Below are positions 15,560-26,072 of a stretch of DNA of 64,000 bases, one piece after another (the first letter of the stretch is position 1; each line of letters begins with the position of its first letter). The notes under the pieces were generated by a model that did not search any database, was not told the origin of the DNA, and saw only the letters and a list, made by a program, of their open reading frames with translations. Source of the DNA: Nocardioides sp. SLBN-35 (GTDB lineage Bacteria > Actinomycetota > Actinomycetes > Propionibacteriales > Nocardioidaceae). A program made the position numbers and the translations under genes. The stretch covers positions 3,968,001 to 4,032,000 of the forward strand of contig NZ_VFNU01000001.1 in NCBI RefSeq assembly GCF_006715725.1. The letters are read 5' to 3'.

Positions 15560-17179
15560 CTACTTCAGGAACTTGGAGAAGTCCTTCGGCAGCTGCAGGT
15601 TCTCGGCAGCGGCCTCGTAGTCGATGTCCTGTCCGATGCCGAACGGGTTCGGCTTCGACTCGGCGGCCTTCGCCTTCGCGGCGGCGGCGTCCTGGGCGGC
15701 CTTGGCCGGGTTGCCCGAGCGGCGCGCGCCCTTGCCCTTGGCCTGCTTGGCCTTCTGCTTCGCGCTGACCCGCTTGCCGCCGCCGGGACCGCCCATGCCG
15801 GGCATCCCCGGCATGCCGGGCATCCCGCCGCCACGAGCCATCTGCATCATCATCTTGCGCGCCTCGAAGAAGCGGTCGACGAGCTGGTTGACGTCGGAGA
15901 CGCTGCGGCCCGAGCCCTTGGCGATGCGGGCCCGGCGCGAGCCGTCGATGAGCTTGGGGTTGGCGCGCTCGGCGGGCGTCATCGAGCGGATGACCGCCTC
16001 GATCCGGTCGATCTCGCGGTCGTCGAAGTTCTCGAGCTGCTCACGGACCTGGCCCATGCCGGGCAGCATCCCGAGGATCTTCTGCATCGAGCCGAGCTTC
16101 TTCAGCTGCTGCATCTGCGCGAGGAAGTCGTCGAGGGTGAAGTCGCCCTGGGTGAGCTTCTCGGCGGCCTTGAGGGCCTCCTCCTGGTCGAAGGCCTTCT
16201 CGGCCTGCTCGATCAGGGTGAGGACGTCGCCCATGTCCAGGATGCGCGAGGCCATCCGGTCGGGGTGGAAGACGTCGAAGTCGGTCATCTTCTCGCCGGA
16301 GGAGGCGAACATGACCGGCTTGCCGGTGACCTGCCGGATGGACAGGGCGGCACCACCGCGGGCGTCGCCGTCGAGCTTGGTGAGCACGACGCCGTCGTAC
16401 CCGACCCCGTCGAGGAAGGCCTGGGCGGTGACCAGCGCGTCCTGGCCGATCATCGCGTCGACGACGAAGAGGACCTCGTCGGGCTGGACGGCGTCGCGGA
16501 TGGCGGCGGCCTGGCCCATCATCTCCGCGTCGACGCCGAGGCGGCCCGCGGTGTCGACGATGACCACGTCGTGGAGCTTGCGCTTGGCCTCCTCGATGGA
16601 GGCATTCGCGACCGAGACCGGGTCGCCGACGCCGTTGCCCGGCTCCGGGGCGTAGACCGGGACGCCGACCTTCTCACCGTTGACCTGGAGCTGCTGGACG
16701 GCGTTCGGGCGCTGCAGGTCGCAGGCCACGAGCATCGGGGTCTTGCCCTGCTCCTTGAGCCACAGCGCGAGCTTGGCCGCCAGGGTGGTCTTTCCGGCAC
16801 CCTGCAGACCCGCGAGCATGATGACCGTCGGACCGGTCTTGGCGTAGCGCAGCCGGCGGGTCTCGCCACCGAGGATCTCGATCAGCTCGTCGTTGACGAT
16901 CTTGACGACCTGCTGGGCGGGGTTCAGCGCACCGCTGACCTCCTCGCCGCGGGCACGCTCCTTGATCGCAGCGACGAACTCCTTGACGACCGGCAGCGCG
17001 ACGTCGGCCTCGAGCAGCGCGATCCGGATCTCCCGGGCGGTGGCGTCGATGTCGGCCTCGGAGAGCCGCCCCTTGCCGCGGAGGTTCTTGAAGGTCGCGT
17101 TGAGGCGGTCGGACAGTGTGGCGAACAAGAGCGTTGCGTCCTCGTCGGAGTCGTCGGTAGAAGTGGAGTCTTCGAACAC
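15560..17179 (-). CDS. ffh: Signal recognition particle protein Ffh
   Basis: 539 residues from a GTG at 17179. Ffh is the GTPase that binds signal peptides and SRP RNA and hands nascent chains to FtsY. The NG domain has GLQGAGKTTLAAKLA, DTAGRLGVD and TKLDGDARGG. The M domain is Met-rich and includes a Gly/Met/Pro repeat (GMPGMPGMPGM) before a basic tail. Length is normal for actinobacteria. The N-terminus is acidic (EDSTSTDDSDEDA); upstream in-frame codons run into the region before cstA and are not used. It is divergent from cstA. Confidence 0.96.
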   Translation of the reverse strand: MFEDSTSTDDSDEDATLLFATLSDRLNATFKNLRGKGRLSEADIDATAREIRIALLEADVALPVVKEFVAAIKERARGEEVSGALNPAQQVVKIVNDELIEILGGETRRLRYAKTGPTVIMLAGLQGAGKTTLAAKLALWLKEQGKTPMLVACDLQRPNAVQQLQVNGEKVGVPVYAPEPGNGVGDPVSVANASIEEAKRKLHDVVIVDTAGRLGVDAEMMGQAAAIRDAVQPDEVLFVVDAMIGQDALVTAQAFLDGVGYDGVVLTKLDGDARGGAALSIRQVTGKPVMFASSGEKMTDFDVFHPDRMASRILDMGDVLTLIEQAEKAFDQEEALKAAEKLTQGDFTLDDFLAQMQQLKKLGSMQKILGMLPGMGQVREQLENFDDREIDRIEAVIRSMTPAERANPKLIDGSRRARIAKGSGRSVSDVNQLVDRFFEARKMMMQMARGGGMPGMPGMPGMGGPGGGKRVSAKQKAKQAKGKGARRSGNPAKAAQDAAAAKAKAAESKPNPFGIGQDIDYEAAAENLQLPKDFSKFLK

Positions 17180-17313
17180 GATCGTAACCGCCGGGGCCGT
17201 GGGTCCCGTCGTCTGCGGTAGCGGTCCGAGGGTACTGCGGCGGGTGCTGGCCACCCGCCGCGGTGGTCGGGAGTGCCATCGGGGGCACCCCACCGGGTCG
17301 AGGAGGATCGACG

Positions 17314-19503
17314 ATGGCAACCACGACACCTGTACGACGTCCCGGTGGCCCAGGCCGCCGGATGACACCTGCTGGCATCGCGATCTGGGGCGGCATCGCC
17401 GTCGTGGGCGCGGTCTGCTGGACGGTGCTGGCCCTGTCCCGCGGCGAGGAGGTGTCGGCGCTGTGGATCCTGTTCGCCGCGCTGGCGTCGTACGCGATCG
17501 CGTACCGGTTCTACGCCCGGTTCATCGCCGACCGGGTGCTCGAGGTCGACGACACGCGCGCCACCCCGGCCGAGCGGCTGGAGAACGGCCAGGACTTCGA
17601 CGTCACCGACCGGCGCGTGCTGTTCGGCCACCACTTCGCCGCGATCGCCGGGGCGGGGCCGCTCGTGGGGCCGGTGCTGGCCGCGCAGATGGGCTACCTG
17701 CCCGGCACCATCTGGATCATCGTGGGCGTCATCCTGGCGGGCGCCGTCCAGGACATGATGGTGCTGTTCTTCTCCATGCGCCGCGACGGCAAGAGCCTGG
17801 GCCAGATGGTGCGCGAGGAGATCGGCACGATCGGCGGCATCGCCGCCCTCGTGGCCGTGTTCGCGATCATGATCATCATCCTGGCCGTGCTCGCGCTGGT
17901 GGTGGTCAACGCCCTCGCCGAGTCGCCCTGGGGCGTGTTCTCGATCGGCCTGACCATCCCGATCGCCCTCTTCATGGGCTTCTACCTGCGCTACCTGCGG
18001 CCCGGCCGGGTCTCGGAGACCACCGCGATCGGCGTCGCGCTGCTGCTGCTCGCCATCATCGTCGGCGGCTGGATCGACGACACGGGCCTCGGCGACAGCC
18101 TGACCCTCTCCCACGAGACGCTGACCGTCTGCCTGATCGTCTACGGCTTCGTGGCCTCCGTCCTCCCCGTGTGGATGCTGCTGACGCCGCGCGACTACCT
18201 GTCGACGTTCATGAAGGTCGGCGTCATCGCCCTGCTCGCGGTCGGGCTGGTCCTGGCCCGTCCGGTGCTCGCCAACGACGACGTCACGAGCTTCGCACTG
18301 CACGGTGACGGGCCGGTGTTCGCCGGCAAGCTGTTCCCGTTCGTGTTCATCACCATCGCCTGCGGCGCACTGTCGGGCTTCCACGCGCTCATCTCGTCGG
18401 GAACGACCCCGAAGATGATCGCCAAGGAGAGCCACGTCCGGATGATCGGGTACGGCGGCATGCTGATGGAGTCCTTCGTCGCGATCAGCGCGCTGATCGC
18501 GGCGTGCGTGATCGACCAGGGGCTCTACTTCGCGATCAACAGCCCCGCGGGCGCCACGGGCGGCACCGCCTCCAGCGCCGCGCAGTTCGTGGGCTCGCTC
18601 GGCTTCACCCTCTCCCCCGACACGCTCACCCAGGCCGCGGCGGCCGTGCAGGAGCCGACCCTGGTCTCGCGGACCGGAGGCGCACCGACGCTGGCCGTGG
18701 GCATCTCGCAGATCTTCACCGACGCGTTCGGCGGTGGGCTCGCGGCCTTCTGGTACCACTTCGCGATCATGTTCGAGGCCCTGTTCATCCTCACCGCGGT
18801 CGACGCCGGCACCCGCGTGGGCCGGTTCATGCTGCAGGACACCATCGGCAACCTGTGGCCGCGGTACGCCGACACCTCCTGGCGTCCCGCGGCGTGGTCG
18901 GCGAGTGCGCTCGTCGTCGCTGCCTGGGGCTACATGCTCTACGTCGGCGTCACCGACCCCCTCGGCGGGATCAACCAGCTGTTCCCGCTGTTCGGCATCT
19001 CCAACCAGCTGCTCGCCGCGATCGCGCTGTGCGTGTGCGTGACCCTGATGCTCAAGCACGGCAAGGCACGCTGGGTGTGGGTGCCGCTCGTGCCGCTCGT
19101 CTGGGACCTGGTGACGACGATGACCGCCAGCTGGCAGAAGGTCTTCTCCGACAACCCGGCGATCGGCTACTTCGCCCAGGCCGACCGCTACCGCGACGCT
19201 CGCGACGCCGGCCAGGTCCTGGCCCCCGCGAAGGACGCCGGGCAGATGGACCAGGTCATCACCAACTCGATGACCAACGGCATCTTGCAGCTGACCTTCG
19301 CGGTCCTCGTGGTGGTGGTCGTGGCCAACGCCGTCGTGGTCTGGGTCCGTGCCCTGCGGGCCGGCGGCCTGCCGACCACCGAGGTGCCCGCCGTACCGTC
19401 CCGGATCGTGGCCCCGGCCGACTTCTTCGCGACCGCGGAGGAGAGGGCCGCCGTCCGCGAGTGGGAGGAGTCGCGCCTGACCCGGACCGGGAGCCACTCG
19501 TGA
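17314..19503 (+). CDS. cstA: CstA family pyruvate/peptide transporter
   Basis: 729 residues with at least 16 hydrophobic segments, the expected size for CstA. In other bacteria CstA imports pyruvate or peptides under carbon starvation. Conserved stretches include ALASYAIAYRFYARFIA, HHFAAIAGAGPLVGPVLAAQ, SSGTTPKMI and GISNQLLAAIAL. The ATG at 17314 follows GAGGAGG, which is better than the upstream in-frame start. Its stop overlaps the ybdD GTG (GTGA). Position between glnD and ffh, on the opposite strand, suggests an insertion into an otherwise conserved block. Confidence 0.94.
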   Translation: MATTTPVRRPGGPGRRMTPAGIAIWGGIAVVGAVCWTVLALSRGEEVSALWILFAALASYAIAYRFYARFIADRVLEVDDTRATPAERLENGQDFDVTDRRVLFGHHFAAIAGAGPLVGPVLAAQMGYLPGTIWIIVGVILAGAVQDMMVLFFSMRRDGKSLGQMVREEIGTIGGIAALVAVFAIMIIILAVLALVVVNALAESPWGVFSIGLTIPIALFMGFYLRYLRPGRVSETTAIGVALLLLAIIVGGWIDDTGLGDSLTLSHETLTVCLIVYGFVASVLPVWMLLTPRDYLSTFMKVGVIALLAVGLVLARPVLANDDVTSFALHGDGPVFAGKLFPFVFITIACGALSGFHALISSGTTPKMIAKESHVRMIGYGGMLMESFVAISALIAACVIDQGLYFAINSPAGATGGTASSAAQFVGSLGFTLSPDTLTQAAAAVQEPTLVSRTGGAPTLAVGISQIFTDAFGGGLAAFWYHFAIMFEALFILTAVDAGTRVGRFMLQDTIGNLWPRYADTSWRPAAWSASALVVAAWGYMLYVGVTDPLGGINQLFPLFGISNQLLAAIALCVCVTLMLKHGKARWVWVPLVPLVWDLVTTMTASWQKVFSDNPAIGYFAQADRYRDARDAGQVLAPAKDAGQMDQVITNSMTNGILQLTFAVLVVVVVANAVVVWVRALRAGGLPTTEVPAVPSRIVAPADFFATAEERAAVREWEESRLTRTGSHS

Positions 19504-19694
19504 GCGTCCTGGGCCCGGCGGTCCGCGCGTGGCGCGGCGTGCGCTGGTACGTCCGCGAGGCCACCGGGGAGGCCCGCTGGGACGAGTACGTCGAGCGCTG
19601 TGCTCGCGAGGGCACCGAGCCGGTGTCCCGCCGTGCCTGGGAGCGCGACCGCGCCGACGCGAAGGAGGACCGGCCACAGTCGCGATGTTGCTGA
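19500..19694 (+). CDS. ybdD: YbdD/YjiX family small protein
   Basis: 64 residues. The family nearly always follows cstA and is needed for transport activity in E. coli. Characteristic pieces are RAWRGVRWYVREATGEARWDEY (shown in part) and a C-terminal CC dipeptide. The GTG at 19500 overlaps the cstA stop, so translation is coupled. It is too short to stand out among longer overlapping frames. Confidence 0.88.
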   Translation: MSVLGPAVRAWRGVRWYVREATGEARWDEYVERCAREGTEPVSRRAWERDRADAKEDRPQSRCC

Positions 19695-19803
19695 CCCGCA
19701 CGCGCTCGGCGTGACGCACGTCTCACTGACCGGGACCCTGCGCCCCGGCGCGCTGCGGCCTCCCGATGCTCGGCGCTCCGTCCCACTCCCGACCGGAGGC
19801 ACC

Positions 19804-20595
19804 ATGAAGCGCCGTACCCGACTCTCCGCCCTCGCCGCGACGATCGCCGTCCTCGCCACGACGCCTGCCGTGGTGGGCCTGCAGGGGGCCGAGGCCGACC
19901 CGAAGCCCAAGCAGGCGTTCCCCGGCTACGACATCCTCTTCGTCCGGCACGCCAACAGCACCTACCCGGTCCCGGAGGAGGAGCTGTCACCCCTGGGCAT
20001 CCAGCAGGCGGCGAAGCTGGTCGACTTCCTGCACGACGCACCCGTCGAGTCGGTCGACTCCTCGATCATGGTCCGGACCTTCCAGACCGCCGACGGCGTC
20101 GCCGCGGACCACGACGTCCCGGTCCTGGCCGACGAGGACCTGCGCGAGGTCGAGCTCGTGTCCAAGGACGAGCGCGTCGCGGGCGGGATCATGGCCAGCT
20201 GGGTGATGGACCCCTCGACCCGCGGCGACGACTTCGGCGGCGCCGAGAACTACTACGACGTCAAGGAGCGCTGGGACCGCTGGTGGACCCAGTACGCCCG
20301 GGAGCACCGCAACGACCGCGGCACCGGGGTCGTCGTCGCCCACGGCGGCATCTACGGCCTGATGCTGCCCGAGACCTGCGCCAACAAGCCGCAGCTGCCG
20401 TTCTCGGAGCGGTTCCCGGGCAACACGGAGATGATCAAGGCCCACCTCAACCCCAACGGCACCCTCGTCTGCACCGCCTTCGGCGTCAGCCCCGACCCGG
20501 CGAGCATGCCCAACCGCGACGGCTCCCCGCACTACTACTACGAGGTCGACCCGGTGACCGGCGTCGCCACCCAGGTGACCTCGCCCCTCTCCTGA
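19804..20595 (+). CDS. Secreted histidine phosphatase family protein
   Basis: 263 residues. The N-terminus is a signal peptide (basic MKRRTRL, hydrophobic core ~8-26). The phosphatase core has the phospho-acceptor motif as VRHANSTYP (RHAN instead of the usual RHG), a second Arg in SIMVRTFQTA and the second catalytic His in VVVAHGGIYG. It probably dephosphorylates a small extracellular substrate. ATG follows CCGGAGG. It lies 109 bp after ybdD on the same strand and may be transcribed with cstA or alone. Confidence 0.85.
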   Translation: MKRRTRLSALAATIAVLATTPAVVGLQGAEADPKPKQAFPGYDILFVRHANSTYPVPEEELSPLGIQQAAKLVDFLHDAPVESVDSSIMVRTFQTADGVAADHDVPVLADEDLREVELVSKDERVAGGIMASWVMDPSTRGDDFGGAENYYDVKERWDRWWTQYAREHRNDRGTGVVVAHGGIYGLMLPETCANKPQLPFSERFPGNTEMIKAHLNPNGTLVCTAFGVSPDPASMPNRDGSPHYYYEVDPVTGVATQVTSPLS

Positions 20596-20607
20596 GCCGA
20601 CCGCTGA

Positions 20608-22829
20608 TCAGCTCGAGCTGATCGCCTTCCGAACGGCGCGGGCGGCCTCGGCCGCCCGCGTCTCGGAGAGCGCTCCCGCCGCGACCTCCTGGACGTAGAA
20701 CACGTCCACCGCCTGCGGGCCCAGCGTGGAGATGTGGGCCGAGCGGACCGTCATGTCGAGCGCGGCCAGCGCCGCGCTGACGACGTGCACGACCCCGAGG
20801 CGGTCGGCGGCCCGGACCTCGATGACGGTCGCGTGGTCGCTCGCCTCCGGTCGTACGACGACCGCCGGGTCGAGGTCCCCCGTGACGTGTCGTGCCGCGA
20901 GCCGGGCGGCGGCGTCCACCCGGCGCGAGGTGATCGCGTCCAGCTGGTCGCCCAGCGCCCGTGGGTCGAGGCCCGCCTCGGCGACGTCCCAGACCGACAC
21001 GGCGTACTCGCCCTGCGCCCACAGTCGCGCCGCCCGCACCGTGACCCGCCGCAGCGCGAACACCGCGGCCACGTCGGCGAGCAGGCCGACCCGGTCGAGG
21101 GCCACCACGGTGATCCGCGACCCGTCGACGACCGGCTCCACCACGATCGACACGTCGCCGTCGACCACCCCGGCCGGGACCGGGATCTCCTCGACGGTGA
21201 ACGCCGGCGGCGCACTCCCCCGCTCCAGCGCCGTGCGGGCCCGCCGGGACAGGTCGAGCACCAGCCCGGCCCGCCACGACGACCAGGCCTTCGGTGAGGC
21301 GGCCTTGGCGTCGGCCTCACTCAGCGCGGTCAGCAGCGCCAGCGCGTCGAGGCTGTCGACGTGCTCGAGCAGCGCGTCGATGGTCGCCGGGTCGTCGGGG
21401 TCGCGGGTGGTGGCGATGTCGGCGAGCAGCAGGTGCCAGCGGACCAGCTGGGCGATCAGGTCGACCTCGTGCGGGCCGAAGCCCATCCGGGTCGCGATCG
21501 CCCGGGCGATGGGAGCGCCGGCGATGCTGTGCTCGGTGAGCTCGCCCTTGCCGATGTCGTGCAGCAGCGCAGCCACGACGAGCACATCGGGTCGCGAGAC
21601 GTCGCGGATCAGCGCGGCCGCCTCGACACAGGTCTCGACGACGTGCCGGTCGACGGTGAAGCGGTGGATGGCCGAGGCGTGCGGCAGCAGTCGGATCCGC
21701 TCCCACTCGGGCAGGATCCGGTCCAGCGCGCCGGTCTCGTCGAGCGTCTCCCACACCGGCAGCAGGCCGGGCCCGGCGGCGAGCAGCCGTACCAGCTGCT
21801 GGCGGGCCTCGTCGGGCCACGGCTCCGGCAGCGGCGGGCACTCGCGGACCAGCCGGGCCGCGGTCGGTGGGGCGAGGACGACGTCGCGCACCGCCGCCTC
21901 GGCCGCCGCGCGCAGCAGCAGGACCGGGTCGGCAGCCGGCTTCGTGCCCGCCTCGAGCACGATCTCACCGCGCGACAGCGCGATGCCCGGAGCCACCCGC
22001 TCCAGCTCGGGGCGCCGGGGCCGGGCGGCCGGCGTACGGCGCAGGGCGTCGTCGGTACGCCGCCACGCCAGCCGCGACAGGTGGGTCACCCGACGGCCGA
22101 GCTCGCGCACGTAGCGCTGGGCCGCCGCCTCGTCGGGCAGCTCCAGGCCCTCGGCGAGCGGCGCCCAGTGCTCCGGGGCGATCCGGTCCGAGGCGCGGCC
22201 CGCGGCGTCGTGGAGCAGGTCGCGCACGTCGAGCAGCTGCTGGCGGCAGCGCTCGAGGTCCGCGGCCGGTACGTCGACCAGCCAGGTCGCGGTGAGGCTC
22301 TTGAGCACCGTCGCGTCGCGCAGCCCGCCCTCCGCCTCCTTGAGGTCGGGCAGCGACAGGTGCGCGAGCTCGCCGACCAGCCGGTGCCGGCTGCGGACCA
22401 GCTCGCGCAGCTCGGGCAGCCGCTCGCGGGCCTGCCGGCGCCAGTGGGTCAGCGTGGTCGTGCGCAGTCGCAGCGCCAGGCTGTGGTCGCCGGCGACGTG
22501 GCGTACGTCGAGCAGCCCGGACGCCACCCGGACGTCGCCCTCCGCCGCCGACAGCATCTCGGGCAGGGAGCGGACCGCGTGGTCGAGCTTCTCGCCCGAG
22601 TCCCACAGCGGGTACCAGACCCGGCTCGCCAGCTCGCGCCAGAGCTCCTCGTCGACGCCCTCGTCGGCCACCAGGACCACGTCGAGGTCGGAGTACGGCG
22701 CCAGCTCGCCCCGCCCGTAGCCACCGACCGCCACCATGGCCACGCCCGTGTCGGGGCCGCCCGCGGCGTCGTAGGCGCCGAGGCAGAGGGCGTCGGCCGC
22801 CTCGGTCCGGGTGGCCCGCTCGGCTGCGG

Positions 22830-22833
<4 letters not shown>
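20608..22833 (-). CDS. glnD: PII uridylyl/adenylyltransferase GlnD
   Basis: 741 residues. GlnD modifies the PII protein in response to nitrogen status. The nucleotidyltransferase motif is VGGYGRGELAPYSDLDVVLVAD; a HD domain follows (AALLHDIGKGELTEHS) and two ACT domains end the protein (TVVALDRVGLLADVAAVFA and VRAADRLGVVHVVSAAL). The ATG overlaps the amtB stop (ATGA). In actinobacteria GlnD usually adenylylates GlnK. The gene ends the amtB-glnK-amtB-glnD series. Confidence 0.95.
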
Positions 22834-24158
<1,325 letters not shown>

Positions 24159-24180
24159 TCGGACACTGTGCGGGGAGTTT

Positions 24181-24228
24181 GTTTCGCACGTGTAACGCGT
24201 CTCCCGGCACCGGTTACGCGCGAGTGAA
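24181..24228 (-). promoter_or_regulatory. GlnR-type operator before the glnD-linked amtB
   Basis: Read on the minus strand the site has GTTAC-n6-GAAAC (24181-24196), a match to the core GlnR half-pair, and upstream TTCAC-n6-GTAAC (24213-24228), 16 bp apart. The same architecture occurs before the other amtB. GlnR is the nitrogen regulator of actinobacteria and binds repeated gTnAc-n6-GaAAc elements. Confidence 0.75.
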
Positions 24229-24259
24229 GCCGGGGCCTGCCGCGTGGGCAGGCCCCGGC
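24229..24259 (-). terminator. Terminator hairpin after glnK
   Basis: Perfect 12-bp stem (24229-24240 with 24248-24259), seven-base loop, 13 bp after the glnK stop. It separates amtB-glnK from the next amtB-glnD transcript, which has its own operator. Confidence 0.75.
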
Positions 24260-24272
24260 CGGGACTCTCGGG

Positions 24273-24611
24273 TCAGAGCGCCGCGGTGTCGGTGTCTCCC
24301 GTGCGGACCCGCACCACGGACTCGACCGGGCTGACCCAGACCTTGCCGTCACCGATCCGGCCGGTGTGGGCGGTCTTGGTGATGATCCCGACGATGTCGG
24401 CCGCGTCGGCGTCGTCGACGACGATCTCGATGCGGATCTTGGGGACCAGCGCGATGTCGTACTCCGCGCCCCGGTAGACCTCGGTGTGGCCCTTCTGCCG
24501 GCCGTAGCCGCTGACCTCGCTGACCGTCATCCCGGTGACGCCGAAGGCCTCGAGCGCCTCCCGGACGTCCTCCCACTTGTGCGGCTTGATGACCGCGGTG
24601 ACCAGCTTCAT
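24273..24611 (-). CDS. glnK: PII nitrogen regulatory protein
   Basis: 112 residues. PII binds ATP/ADP and 2-oxoglutarate and controls ammonium uptake. The T-loop carries the modified tyrosine in GHTEVYRGAEY, and the B-loop is KTAHTGRIGDGKVWV. The ATG overlaps the amtB stop (ATGA). It lies between two amtB genes, so GlnK may control both channels; GlnD is probably its modifying enzyme. Confidence 0.97.
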   Translation of the reverse strand: MKLVTAVIKPHKWEDVREALEAFGVTGMTVSEVSGYGRQKGHTEVYRGAEYDIALVPKIRIEIVVDDADAADIVGIITKTAHTGRIGDGKVWVSPVESVVRVRTGDTDTAAL

Positions 24612-25954
24612 GCGCTTACCTCCGAAGGGGTGGACGACGTGGTGCTCAGGAGCGAGGTACGACGAGCGGCACCGCCGCCGGTGGTGAGATCGTAGGCCGC
24701 CTCGCCGTGCTCGGCGAAGTCGATCCCGTCCACCTCGTCCTCCTCCGGCAGCCGCAGGCCCATCACGGCCTTGATGCCGAGACCCACCACCAGGGTCGCG
24801 ATCGCCGACCAGACCATCGCGAACGCCGCGACCAGGACCTGCACGACGAGCTGCTTCGCGCCGCCGCCGGTGAGCAGGCCGCCGTCGTGGGAGGCGAGGA
24901 AGCCGACACCGATGGTGCCGATCAGGCCACCGACCAGGTGGACGCCGACGACGTCGAGCGAGTCGTCGTACCCGAACCGGTACTTCAGGCCGACCGCCAG
25001 GGCGCAGACGCCACCGGCGACCAGGCCGAGCACGATCGAGCTCCAGGGCACCAGGTTGCCGCACGCCGGGGTGATCGCGACCAGGCCGGCGACGACGCCG
25101 GAGGCGGCACCGAGGGAGGTCGCGTGGCCATCGCGGAGCTTCTCCACGAGCAGCCAGCCCATCATCGCGGCGCAGGTCGCCAGCGTCGTGTTGAGCCAGA
25201 CCAGGCCGGTCTCGGTCGTGTAGTCGTCGAGGTTCACGATCGAGCCGACGTTGAAGCCGAACCAGCCGAACCAGAGCAGGCCGGCGCCGATCATGGTCAG
25301 GGTCAGGTTGTGCGGCTTCATCGGCTCCTTGCCGAACCCGAGCCGCCGGCCGAGGAGGAGCGCGAGGACCAGGCCCGCGACACCGGCGTTGATGTGCACC
25401 ACCGTGCCGCCGGCGTAGTCGATCGGCGCCACCTCGGCGCCGCCGTCACCCGGGAAGAGCAGGTCGGCCAGGCCGTTCTCCACGCCGCTGAGGAAGCCGC
25501 CGCCCCACACCATGTGCGCGAGCGGGAAGTAGGACAGGGTCACCCAGATCGGCAGGAACACCAGCCACGCGGAGAACTTCATCCGGTCGGCCACCGCACC
25601 GCTGATCAGCGCCGCGGTGATCACCGCGAAGGTCAGCTGGAAGGCGACGAAGACATAGTTCGCGGGATCCGTGCTCTCGAGCCCGAACTGCGTGAACGGG
25701 TTGGAGAAGAGCTTGCCGATCTCCTTGCCCGTCGCACCGCCGGAGGTGGCGAACGTCGTGCTGTACGACATCGACCAGCCCCACAGGGCGTACACGATGC
25801 CCACCACGCCGAGGGCGCTGAAGGACATCATCATCATGTTGAGCACTGACTTGGTCCGGCTCATGCCGCCGTAGAAGAGCGCCAGGCCAGGGGCGGTCAT
25901 CAAGAGGACGAGCGAGGCCGACACCAACATCCAGGTGTAGTAGCCGTTTTCCAT
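24608..25954 (-). CDS. amtB: Ammonium transporter (copy next to glnK)
   Basis: 448 residues from the ATG at 25954 (MENGYYTWML). It has the usual Amt motifs: APGLALFYGGMSRTKSVLNM, MKPHNLTLTMIGAGLLWFGW, and DDSLDVVGVHLVGGLIG. Compared with the second copy it is longer at the C-terminus and has a different cytoplasmic tail (GGAARRTSLLSTTSS). The stop overlaps glnK. The in-frame ATG at 25999 is less likely because it would lie directly beside the GlnR box at 26000. Confidence 0.95.
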   Translation of the reverse strand: MENGYYTWMLVSASLVLLMTAPGLALFYGGMSRTKSVLNMMMMSFSALGVVGIVYALWGWSMSYSTTFATSGGATGKEIGKLFSNPFTQFGLESTDPANYVFVAFQLTFAVITAALISGAVADRMKFSAWLVFLPIWVTLSYFPLAHMVWGGGFLSGVENGLADLLFPGDGGAEVAPIDYAGGTVVHINAGVAGLVLALLLGRRLGFGKEPMKPHNLTLTMIGAGLLWFGWFGFNVGSIVNLDDYTTETGLVWLNTTLATCAAMMGWLLVEKLRDGHATSLGAASGVVAGLVAITPACGNLVPWSSIVLGLVAGGVCALAVGLKYRFGYDDSLDVVGVHLVGGLIGTIGVGFLASHDGGLLTGGGAKQLVVQVLVAAFAMVWSAIATLVVGLGIKAVMGLRLPEEDEVDGIDFAEHGEAAYDLTTGGGAARRTSLLSTTSSTPSEVSA

Positions 25955-25999
25955 GCCCCGAAGACTCGGTGGCTGAGGTTTCGGCCCGGGCGACCGCAT

Positions 26000-26046
26000 G
26001 TTTCACGCCGGTAACGGGTGCCGCACAGCGGTTACGGTCCGGTGAC
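26000..26046 (-). promoter_or_regulatory. GlnR-type operator before amtB-glnK
   Basis: On the minus strand the region reads GTCAC-n6-GTAAC, then 15 bp, then GTTAC-n6-GAAAC (26000-26015). The GTTAC-n6-GAAAC half matches the GlnR consensus. The arrangement and spacing are nearly identical to the operator at the second amtB. It ends about 46 bp before the amtB start. Confidence 0.8.
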
Positions 26047-26072
26047 GGCCGCGGCGGGCCGACCTCCGGTCG

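Noticed and set aside
16924..19719. Long minus-strand frame opposite cstA
   Set aside because: It is extremely rich in R, H, D and G, contains no motif, and would overlap cstA and the ffh start.
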